Of a stretch of 14,379 nucleotides of DNA, positions 1 to 7,161 are shown piece after piece. The first letter of the stretch is position 1; every line of letters begins with the position of its first letter. The DNA is from JBILVQ01 sp044370375 (GTDB lineage Bacteria; Bacteroidota; Bacteroidia; UBA4408): the NCBI GenBank assembly GCA_044370375.1, contig JBILVQ010000062.1, positions 1 to 14,379 on the forward strand. Reading direction: 5' to 3'. The notes beneath the pieces were generated by a model. It was not told where the DNA came from. It was given only the letters and a program-made list of their open reading frames with translations, and searched no databases. The translations under genes and the position numbers were made by a program.

Positions 1-1559
1 AACATGATCAGGGAATGACTTTCCAAGAAGTGCCAATTCCTGATGATATGAAGGATGAAGCTTTGGAATGGAGAGAAAAACTGCTCGAATCTATTGCCGA
101 ATTTGATGATTCTTTGATGGAGAAGTTTTTCGAGGATCCTGCCTCCATTTCTGAAAAAGAAATCATTGCAGCCCTTAGAAAAGCTTGTATTGCCAATAAA
201 GTTGTTCCTATGTTGTGTGGTTCCTCTTTCAAAAACAAAGGGGTTCAAACCATGTTGGATTACGTGATGGAATTAATGCCTTCTCCAATGGACAAGGATA
301 ACATCGTTGGTACCAACCCTAATACCGGTGAAGAAGTTACCCGTAAGCCGGATGCCAAAGACCCTTTCACTGCTTTGGCCTTTAAAATTGCTACTGACCC
401 CTTCGTTGGACGTCTTTGTTTCTTTAGAGCATACAGTGGTAGATTGGATGCAGGTTCTTACGTGTTGAATACAAGAAGTAACAACAAGGAAAGGATTTCA
501 AGGATTTTCCAAATGCACGCTAACAAGCAAAATGCAATTGAATACATTGAAGCCGGGGATATCGGTGCTGCCGTTGGTTTTAAAGATATCAGAACAGGAG
601 ATACCCTTTGCGATGAGAAGAATCCAATTGTTTTGGAAGCAATGCAATTCCCTGAGCCGGTTATCGGTTTGGCCATTGAACCAAAAACACAAGGTGACCT
701 TGACCGTTTAGGTGTTTCATTGAATAAATTGGCCGAAGAGGATCCAACTTTCCGTGTGAAAAGTGATGAGGAAACTGGTCAGACCATTATCAGTGGAATG
801 GGGGAGTTACACCTTGAAATTATTGTTGACCGTTTAAGAAGAGAGTTTAAAGTTGAGGTTAACCAAGGAGCTCCACAAGTAAATTACAAAGAAGCCATTA
901 CCGGAAATGTTGAACACCGTGAGGTTTACAAGAAACAAACCGGTGGTCGTGGTAAATTTGCCGATATTAAGTTTTTCGTTTCTCCGGTGGATGAATCTTT
1001 CGTTCCGGATGACAAAAACGGAGGTCTTCAGTTCGTAAATGAAATTGTGGGTGGTAACATCCCAAGAGAATATATTCCTTCTGTTGAAAAAGGTTTCAAG
1101 GCATCGATGCAAAATGGTGTATTGGCCGGTTACCCAATTCAAACCATGAAGGTAAGATTAATTGACGGATCGTACCACGCGGTTGACTCCGATTCATTGT
1201 CTTTCGAAATTTGTGCTAAAACAGCTTTCCGTGAAGCATTGCCAAACGCAAGACCAGTATTGCTTGAGCCTATCATGAAGGTAGAGGTTATTACCCCAGA
1301 GCAAAACATGGGTGATGTTGTAGGTGACTTGAACAAAAGAAGAGGTCAGATTGAAGGAATGGATTCAAAAGCCGGATCACAAGTGGTGAAAGCAAAAGTT
1401 CCTCTGGCTGAAATGTTTGGTTATGTAACCCAACTCAGAACCATTACTTCAGGAAGAGCTTCTTCAACCATGGAGTTCTCGCATTATGCAGAAGCACCAA
1501 GAAATATCCAGGAAGAAGTAATTTCAAAAGCCAAAGGCAAGAAAGCCGAAAAAGTTTAA
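1..1559 (+). CDS. fusA: Elongation factor G, 3' part (5' end outside window)
   Basis: EF-G is the cytosolic GTPase that drives translocation of tRNA and mRNA, and with RRF splits post-termination ribosomes. The reading frame is open to the left edge: the first full codon is at nt 3 and reads HDQGMTF, matching the internal DQGxTF of EF-G, so the ATG at 15 is internal and not a start. About 518 residues are visible of a usual ~700. The G1-G4 nucleotide-binding motifs are upstream; the G5 region is visible as CGSSFKNKG near nt 216-242. Domain II starts near nt 360, domain III near 645 (PEPVIGLAIEPK), domain IV near 870 and domain V near 1254 (LLEPIMKVEV). Domain IV keeps the tip segment GSYHAVDSD with its His near nt 1176. 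The C-terminus is lysine-rich. The next gene is rpsJ after 22 nt, with no tuf, as is usual in Bacteroidota. Identity is certain. Confidence 0.98.
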   Translation, partial: HDQGMTFQEVPIPDDMKDEALEWREKLLESIAEFDDSLMEKFFEDPASISEKEIIAALRKACIANKVVPMLCGSSFKNKGVQTMLDYVMELMPSPMDKDNIVGTNPNTGEEVTRKPDAKDPFTALAFKIATDPFVGRLCFFRAYSGRLDAGSYVLNTRSNNKERISRIFQMHANKQNAIEYIEAGDIGAAVGFKDIRTGDTLCDEKNPIVLEAMQFPEPVIGLAIEPKTQGDLDRLGVSLNKLAEEDPTFRVKSDEETGQTIISGMGELHLEIIVDRLRREFKVEVNQGAPQVNYKEAITGNVEHREVYKKQTGGRGKFADIKFFVSPVDESFVPDDKNGGLQFVNEIVGGNIPREYIPSVEKGFKASMQNGVLAGYPIQTMKVRLIDGSYHAVDSDSLSFEICAKTAFREALPNARPVLLEPIMKVEVITPEQNMGDVVGDLNKRRGQIEGMDSKAGSQVVKAKVPLAEMFGYVTQLRTITSGRASSTMEFSHYAEAPRNIQEEVISKAKGKKAEKV

Positions 1560-1581
1560 TCGCTTTTATTTTCTAACGATA

Positions 1582-1887
1582 ATGAGCCAGAAAATCAGAA
1601 TAAAACTAAAATCTTACGATCATAATTTAGTGGACAAATCCGCTGAGAAGATTGTAAAAACGGTAAAATCAACCGGTGCAATTGTAAGTGGACCTATTCC
1701 GCTTCCAACAGACAAAAAGATTTTTACAGTGTTACGTTCACCCCACGTTAACAAGAAGGCAAGAGAGCAGTTTCAACTGTCTTCCTACAAACGTTTGATG
1801 GATATTTACAGCTCAACATCAAAAACTGTTGATGCATTAATGAAACTTGAACTTCCGAGTGGTGTGGAAGTTGAAATCAAGGTCTAA
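1582..1887 (+). CDS. rpsJ: 30S ribosomal protein S10 (uS10)
   Basis: S10 belongs to the head of the small subunit, and in many bacteria it also pairs with NusB in antitermination complexes. The 101 residues match the normal family length. Recognisable segments are the start QKIRIKLKSYDHNLVDKSA, the central GPIPLPTDK loop, the LRSPHVNKKAREQF stretch and the ending LPSGVEVEIKV. It is the first gene of the S10 block, 22 nt after fusA, so it probably shares the fusA transcript. The leader TTCTAACGATA has no Shine-Dalgarno sequence, which is normal for Bacteroidota. Family knowledge makes the assignment secure; the NusB role is inferred from homologues. Confidence 0.98.
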   Translation: MSQKIRIKLKSYDHNLVDKSAEKIVKTVKSTGAIVSGPIPLPTDKKIFTVLRSPHVNKKAREQFQLSSYKRLMDIYSSTSKTVDALMKLELPSGVEVEIKV

Positions 1888-1930
1888 CGAATTCACCAGA
1901 ATAATTAATTAATCAATCACAATCAATTCC

Positions 1931-2548
1931 ATGTCAGGTTTAATTGGTAAAAAAATTGGAATGACTAGTCTTTACGATGCCAATGGTAAAGTGATACCAT
2001 GCACGATAGTTGAAGCTGGTCCTTGCGTTGTTACGCAAGTAAAAACCGTTGAGACCGATGGCTACGAGGCTGTTCAGTTGGGTTTTGGCGATAAAAAGGA
2101 AAAACACACTTCGCAGGCTATGCAAGGTCATTTTTCAAAAGCTAAAACTGCTCCTAAACGCAAATTAGTTGAGTTTAAGGGTTTCGAAAAAGCGCTTACA
2201 CTTGGTGAACTCGTTACTGTTGAAATTTTCAATGAAGGAGATTTTGTTGACGCAGTCGGAACCTCAAAAGGTAAAGGCTTCCAGGGTGTTGTAAAACGCC
2301 ATGGTTTTAGTGGGGTAGGAGGTCAGACCCACGGTCAACATAACAGATTGCGTGCCCCCGGATCTTTAGGAGCTTCTTCTTTTCCTTCTCGTGTATTCAA
2401 AGGAATGAGAATGGCCGGTCACAAAGGAAATGCAAGAGTAAAAATTCAAAACCTTGAGATTGTAAAAGTAATGGCCGACCAGAACCTGATTTTGGTAAAA
2501 GGTGCCATTCCCGGAGCAAAAGGTTCAACCGTATTATTGGAGAAATAG
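1931..2548 (+). CDS. rplC: 50S ribosomal protein L3 (uL3)
   Basis: L3 binds 23S rRNA early in assembly and sends an extended loop toward the peptidyl-transferase centre. The protein has 205 residues, close to the usual ~209. It begins MSGLIGKKIGMT, the expected L3 N-terminus, and carries the hallmark GFQGVVKRHGF and the loop RAPGSLGASSFPSRVFKG followed by MAGHKGN. At position 150, where the E. coli protein has the glutamine methylated by PrmB, this protein has Ser. A 43-nt spacer separates it from rpsJ, the longest spacer in the S10 part of the cluster. rplD follows only 2 nt after the stop, which suggests coupled translation. No Shine-Dalgarno sequence precedes the ATG. Confidence 0.98.
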   Translation: MSGLIGKKIGMTSLYDANGKVIPCTIVEAGPCVVTQVKTVETDGYEAVQLGFGDKKEKHTSQAMQGHFSKAKTAPKRKLVEFKGFEKALTLGELVTVEIFNEGDFVDAVGTSKGKGFQGVVKRHGFSGVGGQTHGQHNRLRAPGSLGASSFPSRVFKGMRMAGHKGNARVKIQNLEIVKVMADQNLILVKGAIPGAKGSTVLLEK

Positions 2549-2550
2549 TC

Positions 2551-3177
2551 ATGAAAGTTAACGTATTTAACACACAAGGAAAAGAGACCGGAAAGTCCGT
2601 AGCTCTCAATCCAGAGGTTTTTGGAGTTGAACCAAACGATCATGCCATTTACTTGGATGTAAAACTTTACTTGGCCAATCAACGTCAGGGAACGCATAAA
2701 TCAAAAGAAAGAGCCGAGGTTAACTATAGTACCAGAAAATTGAAAAGACAAAAGGGTACCGGTGGCGCCAGAGCAGGAAGCATCAAGTCTCCTGTGTTCA
2801 GAGGAGGAGGCCGTGTTTTTGGTCCTCAACCCCGCGATTACTCTTTTAAATTGAATAAGAAAATGAAGCAATTGGCCAGAAGGTCGGCTTTGGCTTACAA
2901 GGTTAAAGAGAATAACCTGACCGTTTTGGAAAACTTCACTTTTGATTCGCCAAAAACCAAGGGATACCTTGAAATGATGAAAAATCTTAAGCTTGGGGAT
3001 AAAAAAACACTCCTTGTGCTTGGGGAATCAAATAAAAATGTATATTTGTCGTCCCGAAATTTAACCCGCAGTAAGGTTGTAACTGCTTCAGAACTAAACA
3101 CTTACGATGTTTTGAATGCTGCAAATCTGATTCTTACCGAGGGTGCGATTTCTGAAATTGAAAAAATACTGGCATAA
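2551..3177 (+). CDS. rplD: 50S ribosomal protein L4 (uL4)
   Basis: L4 binds 23S rRNA and lines the constriction of the peptide exit tunnel with a long loop. In E. coli it also represses the S10 operon, but that leader mechanism is not evident here. The 208 residues fit the family (~201-210). The tunnel loop is visible as KRQKGTGGARAGSIKSPVF followed by RGGGRVFGPQPRDYSFKLN, with the Gly-Gly form of GTGGAR typical of Bacteroidota in place of GTGRAR in E. coli. The C-terminal globular part contains VLGESNKNVYLSSRNL. The gene starts 2 nt after rplC and ends 1 nt before rplW, so L3, L4 and L23 are probably translationally coupled. Confidence 0.98.
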   Translation: MKVNVFNTQGKETGKSVALNPEVFGVEPNDHAIYLDVKLYLANQRQGTHKSKERAEVNYSTRKLKRQKGTGGARAGSIKSPVFRGGGRVFGPQPRDYSFKLNKKMKQLARRSALAYKVKENNLTVLENFTFDSPKTKGYLEMMKNLKLGDKKTLLVLGESNKNVYLSSRNLTRSKVVTASELNTYDVLNAANLILTEGAISEIEKILA

Positions 3178-3178
3178 A

Positions 3179-3469
3179 ATGAGTGTTATTATCCGCCCCT
3201 TAATTACCGAAAAACAGACGGCTGCTTCGGAAAAATTGAATCGCTTTGCCTTTCAGGTTGCTGATGGTGCAAACAAGATAGAAATCCGCAATGCCATTGA
3301 ATCCATTTACAATGTAAAAGTTGATAAAGTTTGGACGCAAAATTTTGTTGGAAAGGTTAAAACCCGTAACACTCGTAGAGGTCCTGTTTCCGGTCGTGTA
3401 AATGCCACTAAAAAAGCGGTGGTTTCTCTTGCACAAGGTGATACAATTGACTTTTACGCAAACATCTGA
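3179..3469 (+). CDS. rplW: 50S ribosomal protein L23 (uL23)
   Basis: L23 sits at the exit of the peptide tunnel, where trigger factor, SRP and the Sec translocon dock. I chose the ATG at 3179, giving 96 residues starting MSVIIRPLITEKQ, because L23 proteins begin with this RPLITEK motif and this start lies 1 nt after the rplD stop. An in-frame ATG at 3143 would overlap rplD by 35 nt and add an atypical 12-residue leader. The visible family features are NRFAFQVADGANKIEIRNAI, the YNVKVDKVWT strand and the basic loop with NTRRGPVSGR. The ending GDTIDFYANI is normal. No Shine-Dalgarno sequence is seen. Confidence 0.96.
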   Translation: MSVIIRPLITEKQTAASEKLNRFAFQVADGANKIEIRNAIESIYNVKVDKVWTQNFVGKVKTRNTRRGPVSGRVNATKKAVVSLAQGDTIDFYANI

Positions 3470-3477
3470 TCTAAGAC

Positions 3478-4302
3478 ATGGCAATCCGTAAATTACGCCC
3501 CCTAACCCCCTCACAACGATTTAAAATCGTTAACGGCTTTGAGGAAATTACAAAAGCAACTCCTGAAAAGAGTCTCGTAGTTTCTATCAAAAAGTCCGGA
3601 GGTAGAAATAACTCAGGAAAAATGACCATGCGCTACATCGGTGGTGGTCATAAACGTCAATATAGAATTATTGATTTTAAAAGAGATAAGGATGGAATCC
3701 CTGCAACAGTTCATTCTGTTGAATATGATCCAAACCGCTCTGCACGTATTGCTTTGTTGGTTTATGCCGACGGAGAAAAACGTTATATCCTAGCGCCAAA
3801 TGGAATTAAAGTTGGACAAAAGCTGGTATCCGGTCCGGGTGTTGCACCTGAAATTGGTAATACCATGTTGTTAAGCGAAATTCCATTGGGTACAATCATC
3901 CATGGAATTGAATTAAGACCTAAGCAAGGTGCTGTAATGGCGCGTTCTGCCGGTGCTTACGCTCAACTTGCTGCCCGTCAGGATAAATATGCAGTATTAA
4001 GGATGCCTTCCGGTGAAACCAGATTGGTATTGTTAACCTGCAAAGCAACCATCGGAACTGTATCTAATGGTGACCACTCTTTGGAAAGATCCGGTAAAGC
4101 CGGTCGTTCAAGGTGGTTAGGAGCCAGACCTCGTGTTAGAGGTGTTGCCATGAACCCTGTTGATCACCCCATGGGTGGTGGAGAGGGTAGAGCCTCTGGA
4201 GGTCACCCACGGTCTCGTACCGGTGTAATCTCTAAAGGTTACAAGACGCGTGCAAAAAAGAATGCATCGAATCGCTACATTATTGAAAGACGTAAAAAAT
4301 AA
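3478..4302 (+). CDS. rplB: 50S ribosomal protein L2 (uL2)
   Basis: L2 is a primary 23S rRNA binding protein needed for subunit association and peptidyl-transferase activity. The 274 residues match the standard length of 273-277. The N-terminal OB-fold region contains GGRNNSGKMTMRYIGGGHKR and YDPNRSARIALL. The SH3-like domain follows with ARSAGAYAQLAARQDKYA. The C-terminal segment MNPVDHPMGGGEGRASGG holds His230, equivalent to the conserved His229 of E. coli near the peptidyl-transferase centre. The terminal tail is strongly basic (YKTRAKKNASNRYIIERRKK). It follows rplW by 8 nt. Nothing is truncated or unusual. Confidence 0.98.
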   Translation: MAIRKLRPLTPSQRFKIVNGFEEITKATPEKSLVVSIKKSGGRNNSGKMTMRYIGGGHKRQYRIIDFKRDKDGIPATVHSVEYDPNRSARIALLVYADGEKRYILAPNGIKVGQKLVSGPGVAPEIGNTMLLSEIPLGTIIHGIELRPKQGAVMARSAGAYAQLAARQDKYAVLRMPSGETRLVLLTCKATIGTVSNGDHSLERSGKAGRSRWLGARPRVRGVAMNPVDHPMGGGEGRASGGHPRSRTGVISKGYKTRAKKNASNRYIIERRKK

Positions 4303-4304
4303 GT

Positions 4305-4310
4305 AAGGAG
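4305..4310 (+). promoter_or_regulatory. Shine-Dalgarno-like site before rpsS
   Basis: The sequence AAGGAG lies in the 18-nt rplB-rpsS spacer, with 10 nt between it and the rpsS ATG at 4321. It complements the core of the usual 16S anti-Shine-Dalgarno sequence. Most other starts in this window lack such a site, so this one stands out. The distance is slightly longer than optimal, and its use in this organism is inference. Confidence 0.5.
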
Positions 4311-4320
4311 TTAAAAGAAA

Positions 4321-4602
4321 ATGGCACGTTCCCTTAAAAAAGGCCCCTTTGTTGACGTAAAGCTTGAAAAGAAAATTCTTGCTCAAGTTCAATCGGGTAA
4401 AAAACAAGCAATCAAGACCTGGTCAAGAAGGACTATGATTACCCCCGACTTCGTTGGGCAAACCCTTGCTGTTCATAACGGAAATAAGTTTATTCCCGTG
4501 TACTGCACCGAAAATATGGTAGGTCACAAATTGGGCGAATTCGCTCCAACACGTACCTTCCGTGGTCATGCCGGAAACAAAAAGGACAAAGGAAAAAAAT
4601 AA
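4321..4602 (+). CDS. rpsS: 30S ribosomal protein S19 (uS19)
   Basis: S19 lies in the head of the small subunit, forms a pair with S13 and contacts the A-site region and the B1 bridge. The 93 residues agree with the family length of 88-94. It starts MARSLKKGPFVD, contains the conserved TWSRRTMITPDFVGQTLAVH and NGNKFIPVY, and continues with MVGHKLGEFAPTRTFRGHAG. The C-terminus ends in a short lysine-rich tail (NKKDKGKK). The gene has one of the few Shine-Dalgarno-like sequences of the operon upstream (4305-4310). The neighbours rplB and rplV are in the canonical S10-operon order. Confidence 0.98.
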   Translation: MARSLKKGPFVDVKLEKKILAQVQSGKKQAIKTWSRRTMITPDFVGQTLAVHNGNKFIPVYCTENMVGHKLGEFAPTRTFRGHAGNKKDKGKK

Positions 4603-4626
4603 GAAAAGAACAGAATCTGACCTACT

Positions 4627-5040
4627 ATGGGCTCTCGTAAACAAAAAGCAGCAGACACTCGCAAAGCAGAGAATAAGTCGAAGTATTTCGCCAGACTTGT
4701 CAACTGCCCAACATCACCACGTAAAATGCGTTTGGTTGCTGATATGGTTCGTGGATTACCAGTTGAGAAAGCAATCTTTCTCCTAAAATTCAACCCCAAA
4801 GAAGCTTCCGGCCGACTTGAAAAACTTCTTCGTTCTGCCATTTCAAACTGGCAGCAAAAGAATGAAGGAGCACGTTTGGAAGACGGAAATCTTTTTGTGA
4901 AAGATGTCTTTGTTGACAGCGGATTTCAGATGAAAAGACTAAGAGTTGCTCCTCAGGGTCGAGGTCATAGAATTCGTAAGCGTTCTAACCACGTAACCCT
5001 GGTGATTGATTCACTGGCTGCTACACCCGAAGTTAATTAA
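4627..5040 (+). CDS. rplV: 50S ribosomal protein L22 (uL22)
   Basis: L22 contacts all domains of 23S rRNA and sends a beta-hairpin into the exit tunnel next to L4, where changes can alter macrolide susceptibility in other bacteria. The protein has 137 residues against 110 in E. coli. The extra length is a basic N-terminal extension of about 20 residues (GSRKQKAADTRKAENKSK) plus a short C-terminal tail, a pattern usual for Bacteroidota. The core begins ARLVNCPTSPRKMRLVADMV. The tunnel hairpin is FQMKRLRVAPQGRGHRIRKR, followed by SNHVTLVI. A 24-nt spacer without a Shine-Dalgarno sequence separates it from rpsS. The start is supported by the family-typical extension. Confidence 0.97.
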   Translation: MGSRKQKAADTRKAENKSKYFARLVNCPTSPRKMRLVADMVRGLPVEKAIFLLKFNPKEASGRLEKLLRSAISNWQQKNEGARLEDGNLFVKDVFVDSGFQMKRLRVAPQGRGHRIRKRSNHVTLVIDSLAATPEVN

Positions 5041-5066
5041 CAAAATAAAAGATTACAGACCATTTC

Positions 5067-5831
5067 ATGGGACAAAAAGCAAATCCAATTAGCAATCGTT
5101 TAGGCATCATCCGCGGATGGGACTCAAACTGGTATGGTGGAAATAAATATGCCGAAAAGTTGGTAGAAGATTACCAAATTAGAAATTACCTGAATGCCCG
5201 TTTGGCAAAAGGCTCTATTTCAAAAATTGTAATTGAAAGAACTTTAAAGTTGATTACCGTTACCATTAATACTGCCCGTCCGGGAATCATTATTGGAAAA
5301 GGGGGAAAAGAGGTTGATAAATTGAAGGAAGAATTAAAGAAAATCACCCATAAGGAGGTTCAAATCAACATCTTTGAAATTAAGCGACCTGAGTTGGATG
5401 CTCATCTTGTGAGCGAAAGCATTGCACGCCAAATTGAAGGAAGGATTTCTTTTAGAAGAGCTATCAAAACTTCTGTGGCATCAACCATGAGAATGGGTGC
5501 AGAAGGTATCAAAGTTTCTATCGCCGGACGTTTGGGCGGTGCTGAAATGGCGCGTACAGAGCACTACAAAGAAGGAAGAACTCCTCTTCATACTTTCAGA
5601 GCTGATATCGATTATTCAACTTCCGAAGCGCACACTACCTATGGAAGAATTGGTATCAAGGTTTGGATTTGCAAAGGGGAAGTATATGGTAAAAGAGATT
5701 TGTCTCCGAACGTAGGACAAAGTGCCGGTTTCTCTGGAAACACCGGTGGTGCAAAAGCACCGGCTCCGAATGCCAAAGGAAACGGAAAATTCAATAAAGG
5801 AAAACGCAAACCTGGGGCAGGAAATAAATAA
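5067..5831 (+). CDS. rpsC: 30S ribosomal protein S3 (uS3)
   Basis: S3 binds the head of the small subunit and lines the mRNA entry channel together with S4 and S5. The protein is 254 residues, longer than the 233 of E. coli. It begins MGQKANPISNRLGIIRGWDS. A KH domain is marked by RPGIIIGKGGKEV at residues 71-83. The C-terminal domain carries MRMGAEGIKVSIAGRLGGAE, MARTEHYKEGRTPLHTFRAD and YGRIGIKVWI. From about residue 209 the chain becomes a low-complexity tail rich in Gly, Lys, Ala and Asn, starting KRDLSPNVGQ; this tail explains the extra length. The gene is 26 nt after rplV and 20 nt before rplP. No Shine-Dalgarno sequence. Confidence 0.98.
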   Translation: MGQKANPISNRLGIIRGWDSNWYGGNKYAEKLVEDYQIRNYLNARLAKGSISKIVIERTLKLITVTINTARPGIIIGKGGKEVDKLKEELKKITHKEVQINIFEIKRPELDAHLVSESIARQIEGRISFRRAIKTSVASTMRMGAEGIKVSIAGRLGGAEMARTEHYKEGRTPLHTFRADIDYSTSEAHTTYGRIGIKVWICKGEVYGKRDLSPNVGQSAGFSGNTGGAKAPAPNAKGNGKFNKGKRKPGAGNK

Positions 5832-5851
5832 GCCCTACAAGTAAAGCAGTC

Positions 5852-6286
5852 ATGTTACAACCAAAGCGTACCAAATATCGCAAAATGCACAAGGGAAAGG
5901 GCCAAATGAAAGGCATTTCCAACCGAGGAAATCAGATCGCATTTGGATCCTTCGCCATCAAATCTGAAGAAATGTCTTGGATTACCGCCCGCCAAATTGA
6001 AGCTGCGAGGGTTGCCGTTACAAGATATATGAAGAGGGAAGGTCAAATTTGGATTCGTATTTTTCCTGACAAGCCTATTACCAAAAAACCTGCAGAGGTT
6101 CGTATGGGTAAAGGTAAAGGTTCTCCTGAATATTGGGTGGCCGTTGTGAAGCCGGGTAGAATTATTTTTGAGGCCGACGGGGTTCCATTGGCTGTCGCCA
6201 AGGAAGCATTGAGACTTGCCGCACAAAAATTACCTATTGCAACAAAATTTATTGTTCGTAGAGACTACGCAGAAGAGGCAGCCTAA
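5852..6286 (+). CDS. rplP: 50S ribosomal protein L16 (uL16)
   Basis: L16 joins late in 50S assembly and contacts the A-site tRNA elbow region. The 144 residues fit the family (136-144). It starts MLQPKRTKYRKMHKGKGQMK, followed by GNQIAFGSFAIKSEE and the ARQIEAARVAVTRYMKREGQ helix. The conserved PAEVRMGKGKGSPEYWVAVV segment includes the arginine corresponding to E. coli Arg81, which is hydroxylated in some bacteria; whether this organism modifies it cannot be told. GRIIFEADGVP and KLPIATKFIVRR complete the fold. It sits between rpsC and rpmC in canonical order with spacers of 20 and 21 nt. Confidence 0.98.
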   Translation: MLQPKRTKYRKMHKGKGQMKGISNRGNQIAFGSFAIKSEEMSWITARQIEAARVAVTRYMKREGQIWIRIFPDKPITKKPAEVRMGKGKGSPEYWVAVVKPGRIIFEADGVPLAVAKEALRLAAQKLPIATKFIVRRDYAEEAA

Positions 6287-6307
6287 CCAACTAATAGCAA
6301 AGAAAAG

Positions 6308-6505
6308 ATGATTAAGCAAACCGTTATCAACGAAATGAATGATGCCGAATTACTCGATAAATTAGAAGTCGAGAAAGTTGGGTTGATAAAAATGAAAATG
6401 GGTCACCAGATTTCTCCATTGGATAATCCAATGAAAATCAGAGTAGCCAGAAGAAATGTAGCACGTCTGATGGCTGAAATCAGCAAAAGAAATAAAACCA
6501 AATAA
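6308..6505 (+). CDS. rpmC: 50S ribosomal protein L29 (uL29)
   Basis: L29 is a small helical hairpin protein close to L23 at the tunnel exit. It has 65 residues, the normal size. The first helix carries MNDAELLDKLEVEKVGLIKM and the second contains the family-typical NPMKIRVARRNVARLMAEIS, ending in a basic tail (KRNKTK). Sequence conservation in L29 is modest, so its place between rplP and rpsQ is important supporting evidence. The A-rich leader contains no Shine-Dalgarno sequence. The stop lies 10 nt before rpsQ. Confidence 0.95.
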   Translation: MIKQTVINEMNDAELLDKLEVEKVGLIKMKMGHQISPLDNPMKIRVARRNVARLMAEISKRNKTK

Positions 6506-6515
6506 TTTCCCTGTA

Positions 6516-6770
6516 ATGGAAAGAAATTTAAGAAAGGAAAGAGTTGGGGTTGTGGTAAGCAACAAAATGCAGAAATCAATTGTGGTGACTGTAGAGCGTA
6601 AAGTGAAACACCCCAAGTATGGTAAGTTCGTAAAGCTTACTTCAAAGTTCGTTGCTCATGATGAACAAAACAATTGCCAGATTGGCGATACCGTAAAAAT
6701 CATGGAAACGCGCCCTTTGAGCAAAACCAAGAATTGGAGATTAGTTGAAATTGTTGAACGGGTTAAATAA
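6516..6770 (+). CDS. rpsQ: 30S ribosomal protein S17 (uS17)
   Basis: S17 is an OB-fold protein that binds the 5' domain of 16S rRNA early in assembly. The 84 residues match the family. The start MERNLRKERVGVVVSNKMQK, with the KSIVVTVERKVKHPKYGKFV block behind it, is diagnostic, as is AHDEQNNCQIGDTVKIMETR followed by PLSKTKNWRLVEI. It follows rpmC by 10 nt and precedes rplN by 9 nt. In E. coli this gene ends the S10 operon; here the series runs on into rplN without a visible boundary, so S10 and spc genes are probably one transcript. Confidence 0.98.
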   Translation: MERNLRKERVGVVVSNKMQKSIVVTVERKVKHPKYGKFVKLTSKFVAHDEQNNCQIGDTVKIMETRPLSKTKNWRLVEIVERVK

Positions 6771-6779
6771 TTATTTGAG

Positions 6780-7148
6780 ATGATCCAGCAGGAATCCAGA
6801 TTAACGGTAGCAGATAACAGTGGTGCAAAAGAAGTTCTTTGTATCAGAGTTTTAGGAGGCACCAAACGCAGATACGCAAGTGTAGGCGATAAAATCATTG
6901 TAACCGTAAAACACGCTATCCCTTCTGGTGGCGTTAAGAAAGGTGCAGTATCCAAAGCAGTAATCGTTAGAACCAGAAAGGAGGTTAAAAGAGTGGATGG
7001 TTCATACATTCGTTTTGATGATAATGCAGTGGTTCTTTTAAACGCTGCAGACGAAATGCGTGGTACCCGTATTTTTGGACCGGTTGCCAGAGAATTGCGT
7101 GAAAAGCAATTTATGAAAATAGTTTCTCTTGCACCCGAGGTGCTTTAA
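6780..7148 (+). CDS. rplN: 50S ribosomal protein L14 (uL14)
   Basis: L14 is a beta-barrel protein at the subunit interface of the 50S. It contributes to bridge B8 and is the docking place of the silencing factor RsfS in other bacteria. The length of 122 residues is exactly that of the common family form. It starts MIQQESRLTVADNSGAKEVL and contains RVLGGTKRRYASVGD, IPSGGVKKGAVSKAVIVRTR, and the conserved FDDNAVVLLN and GTRIFGPVARELR. Spacing to rpsQ is 9 nt and to rplX 13 nt. No Shine-Dalgarno sequence is present (TTATTTGAG before ATG). Confidence 0.98.
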   Translation: MIQQESRLTVADNSGAKEVLCIRVLGGTKRRYASVGDKIIVTVKHAIPSGGVKKGAVSKAVIVRTRKEVKRVDGSYIRFDDNAVVLLNAADEMRGTRIFGPVARELREKQFMKIVSLAPEVL

Positions 7149-7161
7149 GATTGATTGAATT

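Noticed and set aside
834..1142. Antisense reading frame of 102 codons inside fusA, and similar minus-strand frames elsewhere (for example 5855-6226, 6656-7009, 13789-14172)
   Set aside because: They lie opposite well-supported conserved genes, show no recognisable family and are expected by chance opposite conserved coding sequence.
3143..3178. Upstream in-frame start for rplW
   Set aside because: It would overlap rplD and add 12 residues not seen in L23; the ATG at 3179 gives the normal N-terminus.
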